A DNA stretch of 64,000 bases from Paracrocinitomix sp040880585 (GCA_040880585.1 JBBDID010000018.1:1-64000); one strand, 5' to 3'. Shown: positions 9,328 through 17,632, numbered from the stretch's first letter. Numbers and translations are program-made. The notes: generated from the sequence alone by a model not told the origin.

Positions 9328-9500
9328 TAGACCGTTACCGCCAATGGTAAAAGACGACCATACTACCTTGACAATGACGAAGAAAAATTGAAAACGACTG
9401 ACCACTTAACAACTTTACGGCAGACAGAAAAACGGGCGACACGCAGACCGACCCACGAAAGATTTAATTTTTGCCCGCCCCGCATTTTTTTTGTTTTTCT

Positions 9501-9587
9501 GCCAGCCGCACAAATGGCACATTTGGCTTTGCCCGACACACAAGCCGACCCTTCGCAAAACCAAAAGAGCCATTTTTTTGCCAACGC
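9501..9587. repeat. Covarying stem-loop element, copy B
   Basis: It begins gccagccgcacaa like copy A and ends with GCCAACGC (9580-9587). The arm 9514-9531 (atggcacatttggctttg) pairs with 9556-9573 (ending ccaaaagagccat). Relative to copy A, two base pairs at the stem foot change on both sides (ACAGC/GCTGT to ATGGC/GCCAT). The element ends about 40 bases before the first efflux-operon gene. Confidence 0.75.
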
Positions 9588-9628
9588 CAAAGAGCATCTT
9601 TCAAGATTAATTCATACCTTTATCTTTA

Positions 9629-10063
9629 ATGTTTAAAAAAACCTGTTCTATATTAATGATTTTCACTGCCTTGGCAATCTTGCTTGGGCATGATTTTATT
9701 CCGCATCATCATCACAACAAAGAACAGGTTGCATTTGACCATAGTCATAGTCATGTTGATGGTCATCATCACGATCACGATCACGATAATGATAATGATG
9801 AAGAAGAAAACGACTTTGACTTCCTACATTTTTTATCCCACATACCACACAATGGTGATGGAGTTACTTTTTTAAAAGTTAAAGAATTAGGTAAAACACA
9901 ATACAAGCAGTTAAACACTTCTGCGATACTTCAAACACATTTTACTTTCAATACCATTTTGGACATTGAAAGGCAAAATGCTCCGCCATTCAAAGTCGTC
10001 TATTTCAATTCCCAACATTACCTTCCTTCGGGTCTTAGGGCTCCTCCTGTTTTCATCTCTTAA
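9629..10063 (+). CDS. His-rich exported protein of a metal-efflux operon
   Basis: This 144-residue protein starts with a hydrophobic N-terminal segment (about residues 7-20) followed by dense His/Asp clusters: PHHHHNKEQ, then HSHSHVDGHHHDHDHDNDND around residues 38-57. The composition indicates binding of divalent metals at the membrane or in the periplasm. I do not recognise a catalytic domain; short His-rich proteins like this commonly precede CzcCBA/CusCBA-type operons in Bacteroidota. TATCTTTA, a near match to the -7 box, directly abuts this ATG, so transcription may start inside the annotated frame and the true start may be a later codon such as Met10. Confidence 0.7.
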   Translation: MFKKTCSILMIFTALAILLGHDFIPHHHHNKEQVAFDHSHSHVDGHHHDHDHDNDNDEEENDFDFLHFLSHIPHNGDGVTFLKVKELGKTQYKQLNTSAILQTHFTFNTILDIERQNAPPFKVVYFNSQHYLPSGLRAPPVFIS

Positions 10064-10151
10064 TTTCCTTTAACTCTTAAAGGATTGATTTCACTTGCAT
10101 CAAAAGATGCCAAGTGTGTAATTGTTTTATTCAAAATCAAAAAAATTAAAG

Positions 10152-10415
10152 ATGAAAAATTCAATCATAGTATTGGCTATAACAGCCTTGTTGTTTGCAG
10201 GATGCGACAACAAAAAATCAAACGGACACGAACACGATAGTAACGGTAATCATACCAATACGGAAAGCACTCACGAACACGAAGATGGCTCGGTTCACCA
10301 AGACCATCAGGATGCCGAACATACACAGGAAGAATTTAAGGTAAAAAACGACAGCACTTCTGTAAAAAAGGAAGAGCATAATCACAGTCACGAAGACGGA
10401 AGTCATAAACATTAA
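10152..10415 (+). CDS. His-rich lipoprotein of a metal-efflux operon
   Basis: An 87-residue predicted lipoprotein. Its signal MKNSIIVLAITALLFAGC ends in a clear lipobox with the lipidated Cys at residue 18. The mature part is almost entirely His, Asp, Glu, Ser and Asn, with motifs HEHEDGSVHQDHQD and a C-terminal HNHSHEDGSHKH. I chose ATG 10152, since an in-frame TTG 30 bases upstream would place charged residues before the signal. It lies 88 bases after the first His-rich gene and 24 before the adaptor gene. It probably buffers or delivers metal for the RND pump; no enzymatic role is apparent. Confidence 0.75.
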   Translation: MKNSIIVLAITALLFAGCDNKKSNGHEHDSNGNHTNTESTHEHEDGSVHQDHQDAEHTQEEFKVKNDSTSVKKEEHNHSHEDGSHKH

Positions 10416-10439
10416 TAACCATTTAAATTTTTTTCAAGT

Positions 10440-11939
10440 ATGAAAACAGCATCAACAATGATGGCTCTGTTTGCATTCCTGTTTGTCGGTTGTGCCGATA
10501 AAACATCAGATGAACACAGCCAAGAAGCAGGCGGTTTAGAACCGCTTGCTTACACCATTTATTCAGAAAAGACAGAACTTTTTGTCGAATTTAAGCCCTT
10601 GATTGTTGGTAGTATATCCAATTTTGCGGCTCATTTCACTATTTTGGGTGATAACTTTTTACCACTTACCGAAGGAAAAGTAACAGTGAGTTTGGTAATT
10701 GGTGAAAATGGCATCCGAAACAGTGCAGATACTGCTAGTTCGCCCGGAATATTTCGCTTGGCGTTGAAGCCAACTACAGCAGGAACAGGCAAACTTATTT
10801 TCGATATTGAAACTAAGGACTATACCGACCAAATTGTTATCGAAAACATAACGGTTTTTCCCAACGAGCAAACTGCACAAGAAAACCAAACTGTTAGCGA
10901 AAACGGTGAAGAAATCACCTATTTGAAAGAGCAGGCTTGGAAAGTAGATTTTGCAAATGCCCCTGTTAAAAAGCAGACGTTCAATGACATCATCAAAACT
11001 AATGGGCAACTGCTTTCAGCACCCGGTGATGAAGTGATGATAACAGCCAATGCCAGTGGTTCGGTAGTATTTACGAGTACGAAATCCATTGTTGGTTCAG
11101 AAGTGAATGTTGGCTCAAACTTGTTTACCATTTCGGGCGGAAATATTTCTACAGGAACGATTGACGCAACTTATAAAGAAGCGAAAGCCAATTATGAAAA
11201 AGCAAAATCGGATGTTGAGCGTGCAAGTGAATTAGTGAAGGACAATATCGTTTCACAAAAGGAATATTTGCAAGCAAAAGTTGCTTTTGAAAATGCACAA
11301 ACTACTTTTAACGCCATTGCCAAAAATTACTCGGAAAAAGGTCAGACCATTTCATCCCCGATTTCAGGTTTCATAAAGAATGTATTAGTAAGTGAAGGAC
11401 AATTTGTGGAAGCAGGAACGCCTTTAGCAATAGTTTCAAAAAACAAGAATTTATTATTACAGGCTCATCTTTCACAACGTTATTTCAATAAACTTTCCTC
11501 CATCCAAAGTGCCAATTTTAAAATGGCAGGATTGGATGAAATTTTCTCTACAGAAACATTGAACGGTAAAATTGTTTCATTCGGTAAAAGTACGTCTGCT
11601 AATTCTCCGTTTATTCCAATCACATTTGAAATTAACAACATTGGAAATCTCATTTCGGGTTCGGTTGTAGAAGTCTATCTGAAATCTGCTCCAATTCCCA
11701 ATGCTTTAGTAATTCCAACTTCATCATTAATAGAAGAACAGGGAAATTTTTATGTCTATGTGCAAACAAGCGGAGAAAGTTTTGAAAAGCGGGAAGTAAA
11801 ACTTGGAGCAACAAACGGAATAAATGTTCAAGTACTTTCAGGAGTTTCGGAAGGAGAAAGAGTGGTAACGAAAGGAGCGTACCAAATAAAACTTTCATCC
11901 GCATCAGGAGAATTACCTGCTCACGGTCACGAACATTGA
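10440..11939 (+). CDS. RND efflux periplasmic adaptor (CusB/CzcB-like)
   Basis: A 499-residue lipoprotein (lipobox FLFVGC, Cys18) of the membrane fusion protein family that joins the inner-membrane pump to the outer-membrane channel. An extra N-terminal beta-rich domain spans about residues 30-150. A barrel-sandwich hybrid follows, split around an alpha-helical hairpin near 235-300 (YKEAKANYEKAKSDVERASE), with a lipoyl-like half at SPISGFIKNVLVSEGQFVEA. The C-terminus ends HGHEH, a possible metal ligand. The preceding His-rich genes and the following HME-type pump favour heavy-metal export. Confidence 0.88.
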   Translation: MKTASTMMALFAFLFVGCADKTSDEHSQEAGGLEPLAYTIYSEKTELFVEFKPLIVGSISNFAAHFTILGDNFLPLTEGKVTVSLVIGENGIRNSADTASSPGIFRLALKPTTAGTGKLIFDIETKDYTDQIVIENITVFPNEQTAQENQTVSENGEEITYLKEQAWKVDFANAPVKKQTFNDIIKTNGQLLSAPGDEVMITANASGSVVFTSTKSIVGSEVNVGSNLFTISGGNISTGTIDATYKEAKANYEKAKSDVERASELVKDNIVSQKEYLQAKVAFENAQTTFNAIAKNYSEKGQTISSPISGFIKNVLVSEGQFVEAGTPLAIVSKNKNLLLQAHLSQRYFNKLSSIQSANFKMAGLDEIFSTETLNGKIVSFGKSTSANSPFIPITFEINNIGNLISGSVVEVYLKSAPIPNALVIPTSSLIEEQGNFYVYVQTSGESFEKREVKLGATNGINVQVLSGVSEGERVVTKGAYQIKLSSASGELPAHGHEH

Positions 11940-11947
11940 TAGAAATT

Positions 11948-11974
11948 TTAAATGTTGAATTATAAATTTTAAAT
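11948..11974. repeat. AT-rich ttgaat-type repeat, left of the IVP gene
   Basis: The spacer between the adaptor and IVP genes reads aatgttgaattataaatttt. Variants recur at 12331-12360, 12379-12416 (inverted), 15493-15530 and 15609-15636 (inverted), mostly at junctions of this operon. This places similar repeats on both sides of the IVP gene. Confidence 0.55.
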
Positions 11975-12341
11975 GACTATGAAAAAAGAAAACGTAATAC
12001 TTGATAAAACCTTTGACTTTGCTTTAAGTGTAATTGAACTCTACAAGAAACTTGTTGACGAAAAGGAATACGTTTTGTCTAAACAACTTTTACGAAGCGG
12101 GACAAGCATTGGTGCTAATGTAGAAGAGGCAACAGCCGCTATTTCAAAAAAAGATTTTACTGCAAAAATGTCAATCTCATCAAAGGAAGCAAGAGAAACC
12201 AGGTATTGGCTTCGATTACTTGACAAAAGTAAAATTGTAAATATTGATGTATCAAATCATCTGAAAGAGATTGAACAAATAATAAACATTCTAACAGCCA
12301 TAGTAAAAACATCACAGGGAAATAATAGAAGTGTTGAATGA
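11973..12341 (+). CDS. Four-helix-bundle protein (S23/IVP family) inserted in the efflux operon
   Basis: The 122 residues match the family first found in 23S rRNA intervening sequences: KTFDFALSVIELYKKLV, the LLRSGTSIGANVEEATAA signature at about 39-58, then SSKEARETRYWLRLL and a final amphipathic helix. It is an all-helical pentameric protein of unknown biochemical role. Position is the odd part: it sits between the adaptor and pump genes of an efflux operon, flanked by AT-rich repeats. A second, damaged IVP locus lies at 60356-61063. Start may be 11973 or the ATG two codons later. Confidence 0.9.
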   Translation: MTMKKENVILDKTFDFALSVIELYKKLVDEKEYVLSKQLLRSGTSIGANVEEATAAISKKDFTAKMSISSKEARETRYWLRLLDKSKIVNIDVSNHLKEIEQIINILTAIVKTSQGNNRSVE

Positions 12342-12416
12342 TAAATTTTGAATTGTAAATGAAAAACAAATCGAAATAATTCAACATTCAACATCTATAA
12401 CTTAAAATTTCAATTA
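12331..12416. repeat. AT-rich ttgaat-type repeats, right of the IVP gene
   Basis: A direct copy (gtgttgaatgataaattttg, 12331-12350, continuing to 12360) and an inverted copy (ttcaacattcaacatctata, from 12380) fill the spacer between the IVP gene and the pump gene. With the copy at 11948-11974, these bracket the IVP gene like the edges of an inserted unit. Confidence 0.55.
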
Positions 12417-15400
12417 TGCTAAACAAAATAATACATTTCGCACTTAACAACCGACTACTCGTAGTAGTTGCTTCGGTTTTGTTGATTGCGTTCGGTTCTT
12501 TTGTAGCCTCAAGAATGGAGGTTGACGTGTTCCCCGACCTAACAGCCCCAACGGTTGTAGTGCTTACGGAAGCCCACGGAATGGCTCCCGAAGAAGTAGA
12601 AAAACTCGTAACATTTCCCATTGAAACATCCGTAAATGGAGCAACCAATGTAAGGCGTGTAAGAAGTTCATCATCCGCAGGAATCTCTATAGTTTGGGTG
12701 GAGTTTGAATGGAACACTGACATATTCAAAGCTCGTCAAATTGTCAATGAAAAAATCACTTCCGTAGGCGAAAAACTTCCTGATGGTGTTGGTAATCCTA
12801 CAATGGCTCCTCAATCCAGTATAATGGGAGAAATAATGTTTGTAAGCCTTTCGTCAGACTCTACAAGCAAAATGGATCTTAGAACCATTGTCGATTGGAC
12901 AATTAGACCCAGATTGCTTGCCACAGGTGGTGTTTCTCAAGTGGTTGTAATCGGAGGAGACTACAAGCAATACCAAATTTTGGCTTCTCCTACAAAAATG
13001 GAACTATACAATGTATCATTAACCGAATTGGTTGAAGCAGCGCAGGAAGCGAACGGCAATTCATCAGGTGGTTTTATCAATGAATACGGCAATGAATACA
13101 TTATCAAGGGAATCGGGAGAACAAATGACTTAAAAGAAATTGGCAGGTCTTTAATAAAAAAAATAAACGGCCATCCTGTAAAAATTGAAGATGTTGCGGA
13201 AATTAAAATTGGTGCAGCTCCAAAAATTGGAGACGCTTCCAAAAACGGAAATCCTGCGGTTGTGTTGGCGATTTCCAAACAACCCGGAACAAATACCTTG
13301 GAATTAACCGAAAAAATTGATGCAAGCATTGCAGATATAAAAAAGAACATTCCGAGCGATATTGAAATGGACACGCACGTTTTCCGTCAAGCCGATTTTA
13401 TTAATGCTTCTATCAACAACATCAAAAAAGTATTGTGGGAAGGAATGGCATTTGTAGTCGTGATATTGTTTCTCTTTTTAATGAATTGGCGGGCAACAGC
13501 CATTTCCTTGGTTGCGATACCCATTTCTTTAATTGTAGCCATTCTCACTCTGAAGTGGCTCGGACTGACTATCAACACAATGAGTTTGGGTGGTATGGCG
13601 ATTGCCATTGGTGATTTAGTAGATGATGCGATTATTGATGTGGAAAATGTTTTTAAGCGATTGAAGGAAAACGCCAAAAAACCATTGGCGGAACAACGGA
13701 AGAAACTCACGGTCATATTTGATGCTTCCTATGAAATTCGACATTCAATTATTAACGCCACATTTATAATTATCGTAGCGTTCCTGCCTTTGTTTTTCCT
13801 TTCGGGAATGGAAGGCAAACTATTAGCACCGCTTGGAATCGCATTTATTGTTTCCCTTTTCGCTTCCCTTATCGTTTCCCTTACGCTTACCCCGGTTTTG
13901 TGTAGTTATCTATTGACAAATGATAGAATGTTGCAAAAACAGCATAAAGAAAGTTGGTTGGTAGAACGATTGCAAAAAGGCTATGTACGATTGCTTGAAA
14001 AAGTGATGCAATGGAAAAAGACAATGATTGCAGGAGTTTTTGTGCTTTTTATTTTGGCTTTAATTGTATTCAGCCAATTTGGAAGAAGTTTTTTACCTGA
14101 ATTTAACGAAGGTTCTTTGGTTATAAGTGCTGTTACCAAGCCCGGAATTTCCTTGGATGAAAGCAACAAGATTGGAAATGAAATAGAGAGTGCCTTGCAC
14201 GAAGTGCCTGAAATTAGGGTAACAACAAGAAGAACAGGACGGGCTGAATTGGACGAACACGCCCAAGGTGTAAACTCTTCAGAAGTAGAAGCCCCATTCA
14301 CTTTAACCGATAGAAGCCGTGAAGAATTTATGGCAGATGTCCGTGAAAAATTAAAAGGAATTTCAGGAGTCAATATTACTATTGGTCAACCTATCGGACA
14401 CCGAATAGACCATATGCTTTCAGGAACTCGAGCCAATATAGCCATCAAAATTTTTGGTGATGATTTGAATAAACTTTTTACTCTATCCACACAGATAAAA
14501 AATGAAATTGAAAATATTGAAGGCTTGGTTGATGTATCTGTGGAACAACAAGTTGAAATTCCTCAAATTCAGATTAAACCCAAGCGAGATTTATTGAATC
14601 ATTATGGAATTTCTATCGGTGCGTTCAATGAGTTTGTAGATGTTGCAATTGCAGGTGAAAAAGTTTCTGATGTATATGAAGGTTCTAAGACATTTGATTT
14701 GGTAGTAAGATTGGATGAATCGAACAGAAGCAAAATCGAAGATATTCGGAACATATACATAGATACCGATACAGGACAAAAAATCCCTTTACATTATGTA
14801 GCCGATATTATAAGCACAAGCGGACCCAACACCATCAATCGTGAAAATGTAAAACGAAAAACAGTCGTTTCAGCCAATGTATCGGGTCGTGACCAAAAAA
14901 GTGTAGTTAATGAAATTCAACAAATCATCAACGATAATGTCGAAATTCCCGAAGGATATCACATTGAATATGGCGGACAATTTGAAGCAGAAGCGGAAGC
15001 ATCACAGACCTTAATGATAACATCATTGCTTTCAATTTTAGTGATTTTCTTGATTCTCTTTCAGGAATTTAAAACAGTAAAAATATCTGCCATAGTATTG
15101 ATTAATTTACCATTGGCTTTAATTGGGGGCGTTTTCAGTATCTATTTCACAAGTGGTATTTTAAGTATTCCTGCCATTATTGGATTTATTACGCTTTTTG
15201 GTGTGGCAACACGAAACGGAATTTTGTTGGTATCACATTATAAAACCTTGCAAGAAGAAGGTTTGAATTTATATGATACCATCATTCAAGGTTCAAAAGA
15301 CCGTTTAAGTCCTATTCTTATGACTGCCTTAACCGCAGGATTAGCATTAATTCCTTTGGCAATAGCAGGAGATTTACCAGGGAATGAAATTCAAAGTCCA

Positions 15401-15502
15401 ATGGCTAAAGTAATTCTTGGTGGACTGCTCACTTCAACGCTACTCAACATTTTAATTGTTCCAGTGGTGTACTTTATCGCTTTGCGAAATGATAAATGTT
15501 GA
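12416..15502 (+). CDS. Heavy-metal RND efflux pump, inner-membrane subunit (CzcA/CusA-like)
   Basis: A 1028-residue RND transporter with the standard plan of 12 membrane helices and two large periplasmic loops. The TM4 proton-relay segment AIAIGDLVDDAIIDVENVFK, near residue 400, carries the acidic residues of HME-type pumps. FPDLTAPTVVVLTEAHG and FPIETSVNGA near the N-terminus also favour the metal-exporting subfamily over drug exporters. The segment differs from the CzcA form (DFGxIVDGAVVxVEN) and the CusA form (AIGAMVDAAIVMIEN), so the metal cannot be assigned. The IVP gene separates it from its adaptor gene. Confidence 0.92.
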   Translation: MLNKIIHFALNNRLLVVVASVLLIAFGSFVASRMEVDVFPDLTAPTVVVLTEAHGMAPEEVEKLVTFPIETSVNGATNVRRVRSSSSAGISIVWVEFEWNTDIFKARQIVNEKITSVGEKLPDGVGNPTMAPQSSIMGEIMFVSLSSDSTSKMDLRTIVDWTIRPRLLATGGVSQVVVIGGDYKQYQILASPTKMELYNVSLTELVEAAQEANGNSSGGFINEYGNEYIIKGIGRTNDLKEIGRSLIKKINGHPVKIEDVAEIKIGAAPKIGDASKNGNPAVVLAISKQPGTNTLELTEKIDASIADIKKNIPSDIEMDTHVFRQADFINASINNIKKVLWEGMAFVVVILFLFLMNWRATAISLVAIPISLIVAILTLKWLGLTINTMSLGGMAIAIGDLVDDAIIDVENVFKRLKENAKKPLAEQRKKLTVIFDASYEIRHSIINATFIIIVAFLPLFFLSGMEGKLLAPLGIAFIVSLFASLIVSLTLTPVLCSYLLTNDRMLQKQHKESWLVERLQKGYVRLLEKVMQWKKTMIAGVFVLFILALIVFSQFGRSFLPEFNEGSLVISAVTKPGISLDESNKIGNEIESALHEVPEIRVTTRRTGRAELDEHAQGVNSSEVEAPFTLTDRSREEFMADVREKLKGISGVNITIGQPIGHRIDHMLSGTRANIAIKIFGDDLNKLFTLSTQIKNEIENIEGLVDVSVEQQVEIPQIQIKPKRDLLNHYGISIGAFNEFVDVAIAGEKVSDVYEGSKTFDLVVRLDESNRSKIEDIRNIYIDTDTGQKIPLHYVADIISTSGPNTINRENVKRKTVVSANVSGRDQKSVVNEIQQIINDNVEIPEGYHIEYGGQFEAEAEASQTLMITSLLSILVIFLILFQEFKTVKISAIVLINLPLALIGGVFSIYFTSGILSIPAIIGFITLFGVATRNGILLVSHYKTLQEEGLNLYDTIIQGSKDRLSPILMTALTAGLALIPLAIAGDLPGNEIQSPMAKVILGGLLTSTLLNILIVPVVYFIALRNDKC

Positions 15503-15530
15503 ATTTGAAATGTTGAATTTTTAATTATCA
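15493..15530. repeat. AT-rich ttgaat-type repeat after the pump gene
   Basis: aaatgttgaatttgaaatgt followed by tgaatttttaattatc overlaps the last codons of the pump gene and fills the spacer before the TolC-type gene. An inverted copy (cattcaacatttaacattca, from 15610) lies inside the signal-peptide codons of that gene. Confidence 0.5.
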
Positions 15531-15590
15531 GTATAAAAATGAAAAAAGATAAAATTAGATATTATTGAAAAAAATATAAACTTTAAACAA

Positions 15591-16790
15591 ATGAATTCAT
15601 ATACATCCAGCATTCAACATTTAACATTCATAATTCTTTTATTGCTTGTAGCAATAAAAGGGAATGCACAGTCAACAATAGATTCGGTGCTTTCAAGCAT
15701 TGAAAAGAACAATAAAACCATTCAGGCAAACGTACAATTTTGGGAAGCCAAAAAATTGGAATACCAAACAGGTTTAACACCCAACAATCCAACCGTAGAT
15801 TATGATTATCTGATTGGTACGCCTTCAAATGCAGGAAATCAAACGGATTTTGCAGTTACTCAATCTTTCGATTTTCCAACAGCATACAGCAAGAAAAAGC
15901 AACTCTCCAATGAGCAAATTGTACAAGCGGAGTTTCAACTAACTTCTACTCGACAAATGGTGCTTTTTGAAGCAAAAAAAGTATGTATTGAGTTGGTTTA
16001 CCGCAATAAATACCAATTGGAATTACAAAAACGAAAGGTAAATACTGAAAAGTGGCTACTTGCATTTCAAAAGAAGTTAGAAAAAGGAGACGGTAACATT
16101 TTGGATGTCAATAAAGCAAAATTGCAACTCATAGAGATTAATGCCGCATTTCAAGAAAACCAATCTTCCATCAATCAATTAAACCAAAAATTAACTGAGT
16201 TGAACGGTGGTCAACCCATTGTGTTTACTGACACAGACTATGCTCAACTTCCTTCTCTTCCTGATTTCGAGACTTTAGAATCTGAAATTGAAGCGAATGA
16301 CCCAACTCGCAAATACTTGGAACAAGAAAAAGTAATAAACCAAAAGCAAGTTGAATTGAGCAAGGCAATGAGTCTGCCTAAATTGGAAACAGGTTACCAT
16401 TATCAGGCAATTTTAGGACAACGATTTAGCGGAATTCATTTTGGGTTAAGTATTCCACTTTGGGAAAACAAAAACAAAGTAAAAACCCAACAAGCCAATT
16501 TAATATTTGCTGACTTGAATTTAGAAGACCACCGCAATGAACATTATCATCACATTCAGCAAACCTATGAGAAGCAACAAAATCTTAGTTTGACACTTAA
16601 AGAATATGAATCCCTTTTTAAAGACTTAAATACTGTTAAACTATTAGACAAATCATTGACACTTGGTGAAATTTCAAGTATTGAATACTTTATGGAAATG
16701 ACTTATTACTACAATGCTCTTAAGAATTATTTAGAAACTGAAAAAGAATATCATCAAACAATTGCAGAACTGTATAAATATCAATTATAA
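15591..16790 (+). CDS. TolC-family outer-membrane efflux channel (CusC/CzcC-like)
   Basis: A 399-residue outer-membrane factor closing the efflux operon. It starts with a signal peptide (hydrophobic IILLLLVAIKGNAQ, cleavage expected after NAQ near residue 27). Long coiled-coil helices follow in the duplicated OEP layout, for example QLELQKRKVNTEKWLLAFQK near 145 and a second set near 315-380. It pairs with the adaptor and pump to form a channel spanning both membranes. The signal-peptide codons SIQHLTFI are written by an inverted copy of the AT-rich repeat that fills the operon's spacers. Confidence 0.88.
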   Translation: MNSYTSSIQHLTFIILLLLVAIKGNAQSTIDSVLSSIEKNNKTIQANVQFWEAKKLEYQTGLTPNNPTVDYDYLIGTPSNAGNQTDFAVTQSFDFPTAYSKKKQLSNEQIVQAEFQLTSTRQMVLFEAKKVCIELVYRNKYQLELQKRKVNTEKWLLAFQKKLEKGDGNILDVNKAKLQLIEINAAFQENQSSINQLNQKLTELNGGQPIVFTDTDYAQLPSLPDFETLESEIEANDPTRKYLEQEKVINQKQVELSKAMSLPKLETGYHYQAILGQRFSGIHFGLSIPLWENKNKVKTQQANLIFADLNLEDHRNEHYHHIQQTYEKQQNLSLTLKEYESLFKDLNTVKLLDKSLTLGEISSIEYFMEMTYYYNALKNYLETEKEYHQTIAELYKYQL

Positions 16791-16971
16791 GCCCAACCCA
16801 AAAGCAAGCACATTGCCAAAGCCACATGAACCAACGCTTCAACCAATTTTTGCGATAAGTGAGTGCAGAACCAAACTTGTTTGAGTTATGCCGAACGAAG
16901 CAAAAATCAGCGACAACAGTTAGTGAGTCACTCCAAAACCCTTATACTTGAACATTAATACGGAACAAATT

Positions 16972-17002
16972 TTGATTTTTCAATAAAATGTAGTTACTTT
17001 GT
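16972..17002 (+). promoter_or_regulatory. Promoter of mazEF
   Basis: TTG at 16972-16974, a 20-base spacer and TACTTTGT at 16995-17002 fit the Bacteroidota -33/-7 pattern with one deviation in the -7 box. A purine-rich AGAAGG ribosome-binding-site-like run lies just before the mazE ATG. The 16791-16970 stretch holds no gene; it has ccaacgc-containing repeats loosely like those beside the type IIG gene. Confidence 0.6.
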
Positions 17003-17020
17003 AATAACATTTAGAAGGTT

Positions 17021-17266
17021 ATGGAAGCATCAATAATTAAAATCGGAAATTCAAAAGGACTTCGTTTGAGCAAGACCATTTTGGAAAAATATAACATCAA
17101 GGACAAAGTGGAACTTATTCTTGAAAAAGGACAAATCATCCTCAGACCAATTGCTTTACCAAGAAAAAACTGGGAAAAGGAATTTAAAAAAATGAATAAA
17201 AATGGAGATGACAAGTTACTTATGAATGATGTTTTCGAGGACGAAAATCTTGAGGAATGGATTTAA
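17021..17266 (+). CDS. mazE: MazE-type antitoxin (AbrB/SpoVT fold)
   Basis: An 81-residue DNA-binding antitoxin. The swapped-hairpin AbrB domain spans about residues 1-48: IIKIGNSKGLRLSKTILEKY, then VELILEKGQIILRP. A flexible acidic tail (NDVFEDENLEEWI) would wrap and neutralise the toxin. The last ten bases overlap the start of mazF, the usual translational coupling of this module. The pair is expected to repress its own promoter. Confidence 0.9.
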   Translation: MEASIIKIGNSKGLRLSKTILEKYNIKDKVELILEKGQIILRPIALPRKNWEKEFKKMNKNGDDKLLMNDVFEDENLEEWI

Positions 17267-17580
17267 AACAATACTCAATCGTTCTTGTCAACCTTGACCC
17301 AACCATTGGAAGTGAAATTAAAAAGACAAGACCTTGTGTAATCATTTCACCAAATGAAATGAACAAGTATCTGAACACAATAGTTCTTGCACCAATGACA
17401 ACTAATTTAAAAAAATACCCAACTAGAGTTTCGGTCAAACACAAGGGGAAAAAAGGAATGATTGCAATTGACCAAATTCGAACAATTGACAAAACCAGAG
17501 TAATCCGAGTTTTTGAAAACCTAACCGAAACGGAAATTGGAAAATGCAAAGAGATAATAAAAGAAACCTTTGTTGACTAA
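17257..17580 (+). CDS. mazF: MazF-type mRNA endonuclease toxin
   Basis: A 107-residue PemK/MazF-fold ribonuclease. Family features are the N-terminal VLVNLDPTIGSEIKKTRPCV with its conserved RP, VISPNEMNKYLNTIVLAPMT, GKKGMIAIDQIRTIDKTR and the closing helix. It cuts mRNA at short single-stranded motifs when MazE is degraded. It overlaps mazE by ten bases and is the last gene of the accessory island, 50 bases from the recQ stop. Length is normal and no key residue looks lost, so the module may be active and stabilise the island. Confidence 0.92.
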   Translation: MDLKQYSIVLVNLDPTIGSEIKKTRPCVIISPNEMNKYLNTIVLAPMTTNLKKYPTRVSVKHKGKKGMIAIDQIRTIDKTRVIRVFENLTETEIGKCKEIIKETFVD

Positions 17581-17608
17581 AAAATAAGCGCTAACTGTAA
17601 TGTAATCC

Positions 17609-17632
17609 CCCAAAGTCTTAGAACCCAGCTTA
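17609..17632 (+). repeat. Right copy of the degenerate 24-bp direct repeat
   Basis: This partner of 5155-5178 matches it at 20 of 24 bases, with transitions only. It ends exactly on the recQ stop codon (complement of tta at 17630-17632), a typical target for islands that integrate at a gene's 3' end. The left copy adjoins a recombinase relic. Confidence 0.4.

Noticed and set aside
9063..9636. Several 60-80 codon frames in the type IIG/efflux spacer
   Set aside because: They overlap on both strands and translate the stem-loop repeats; none has a gene-like start or composition.
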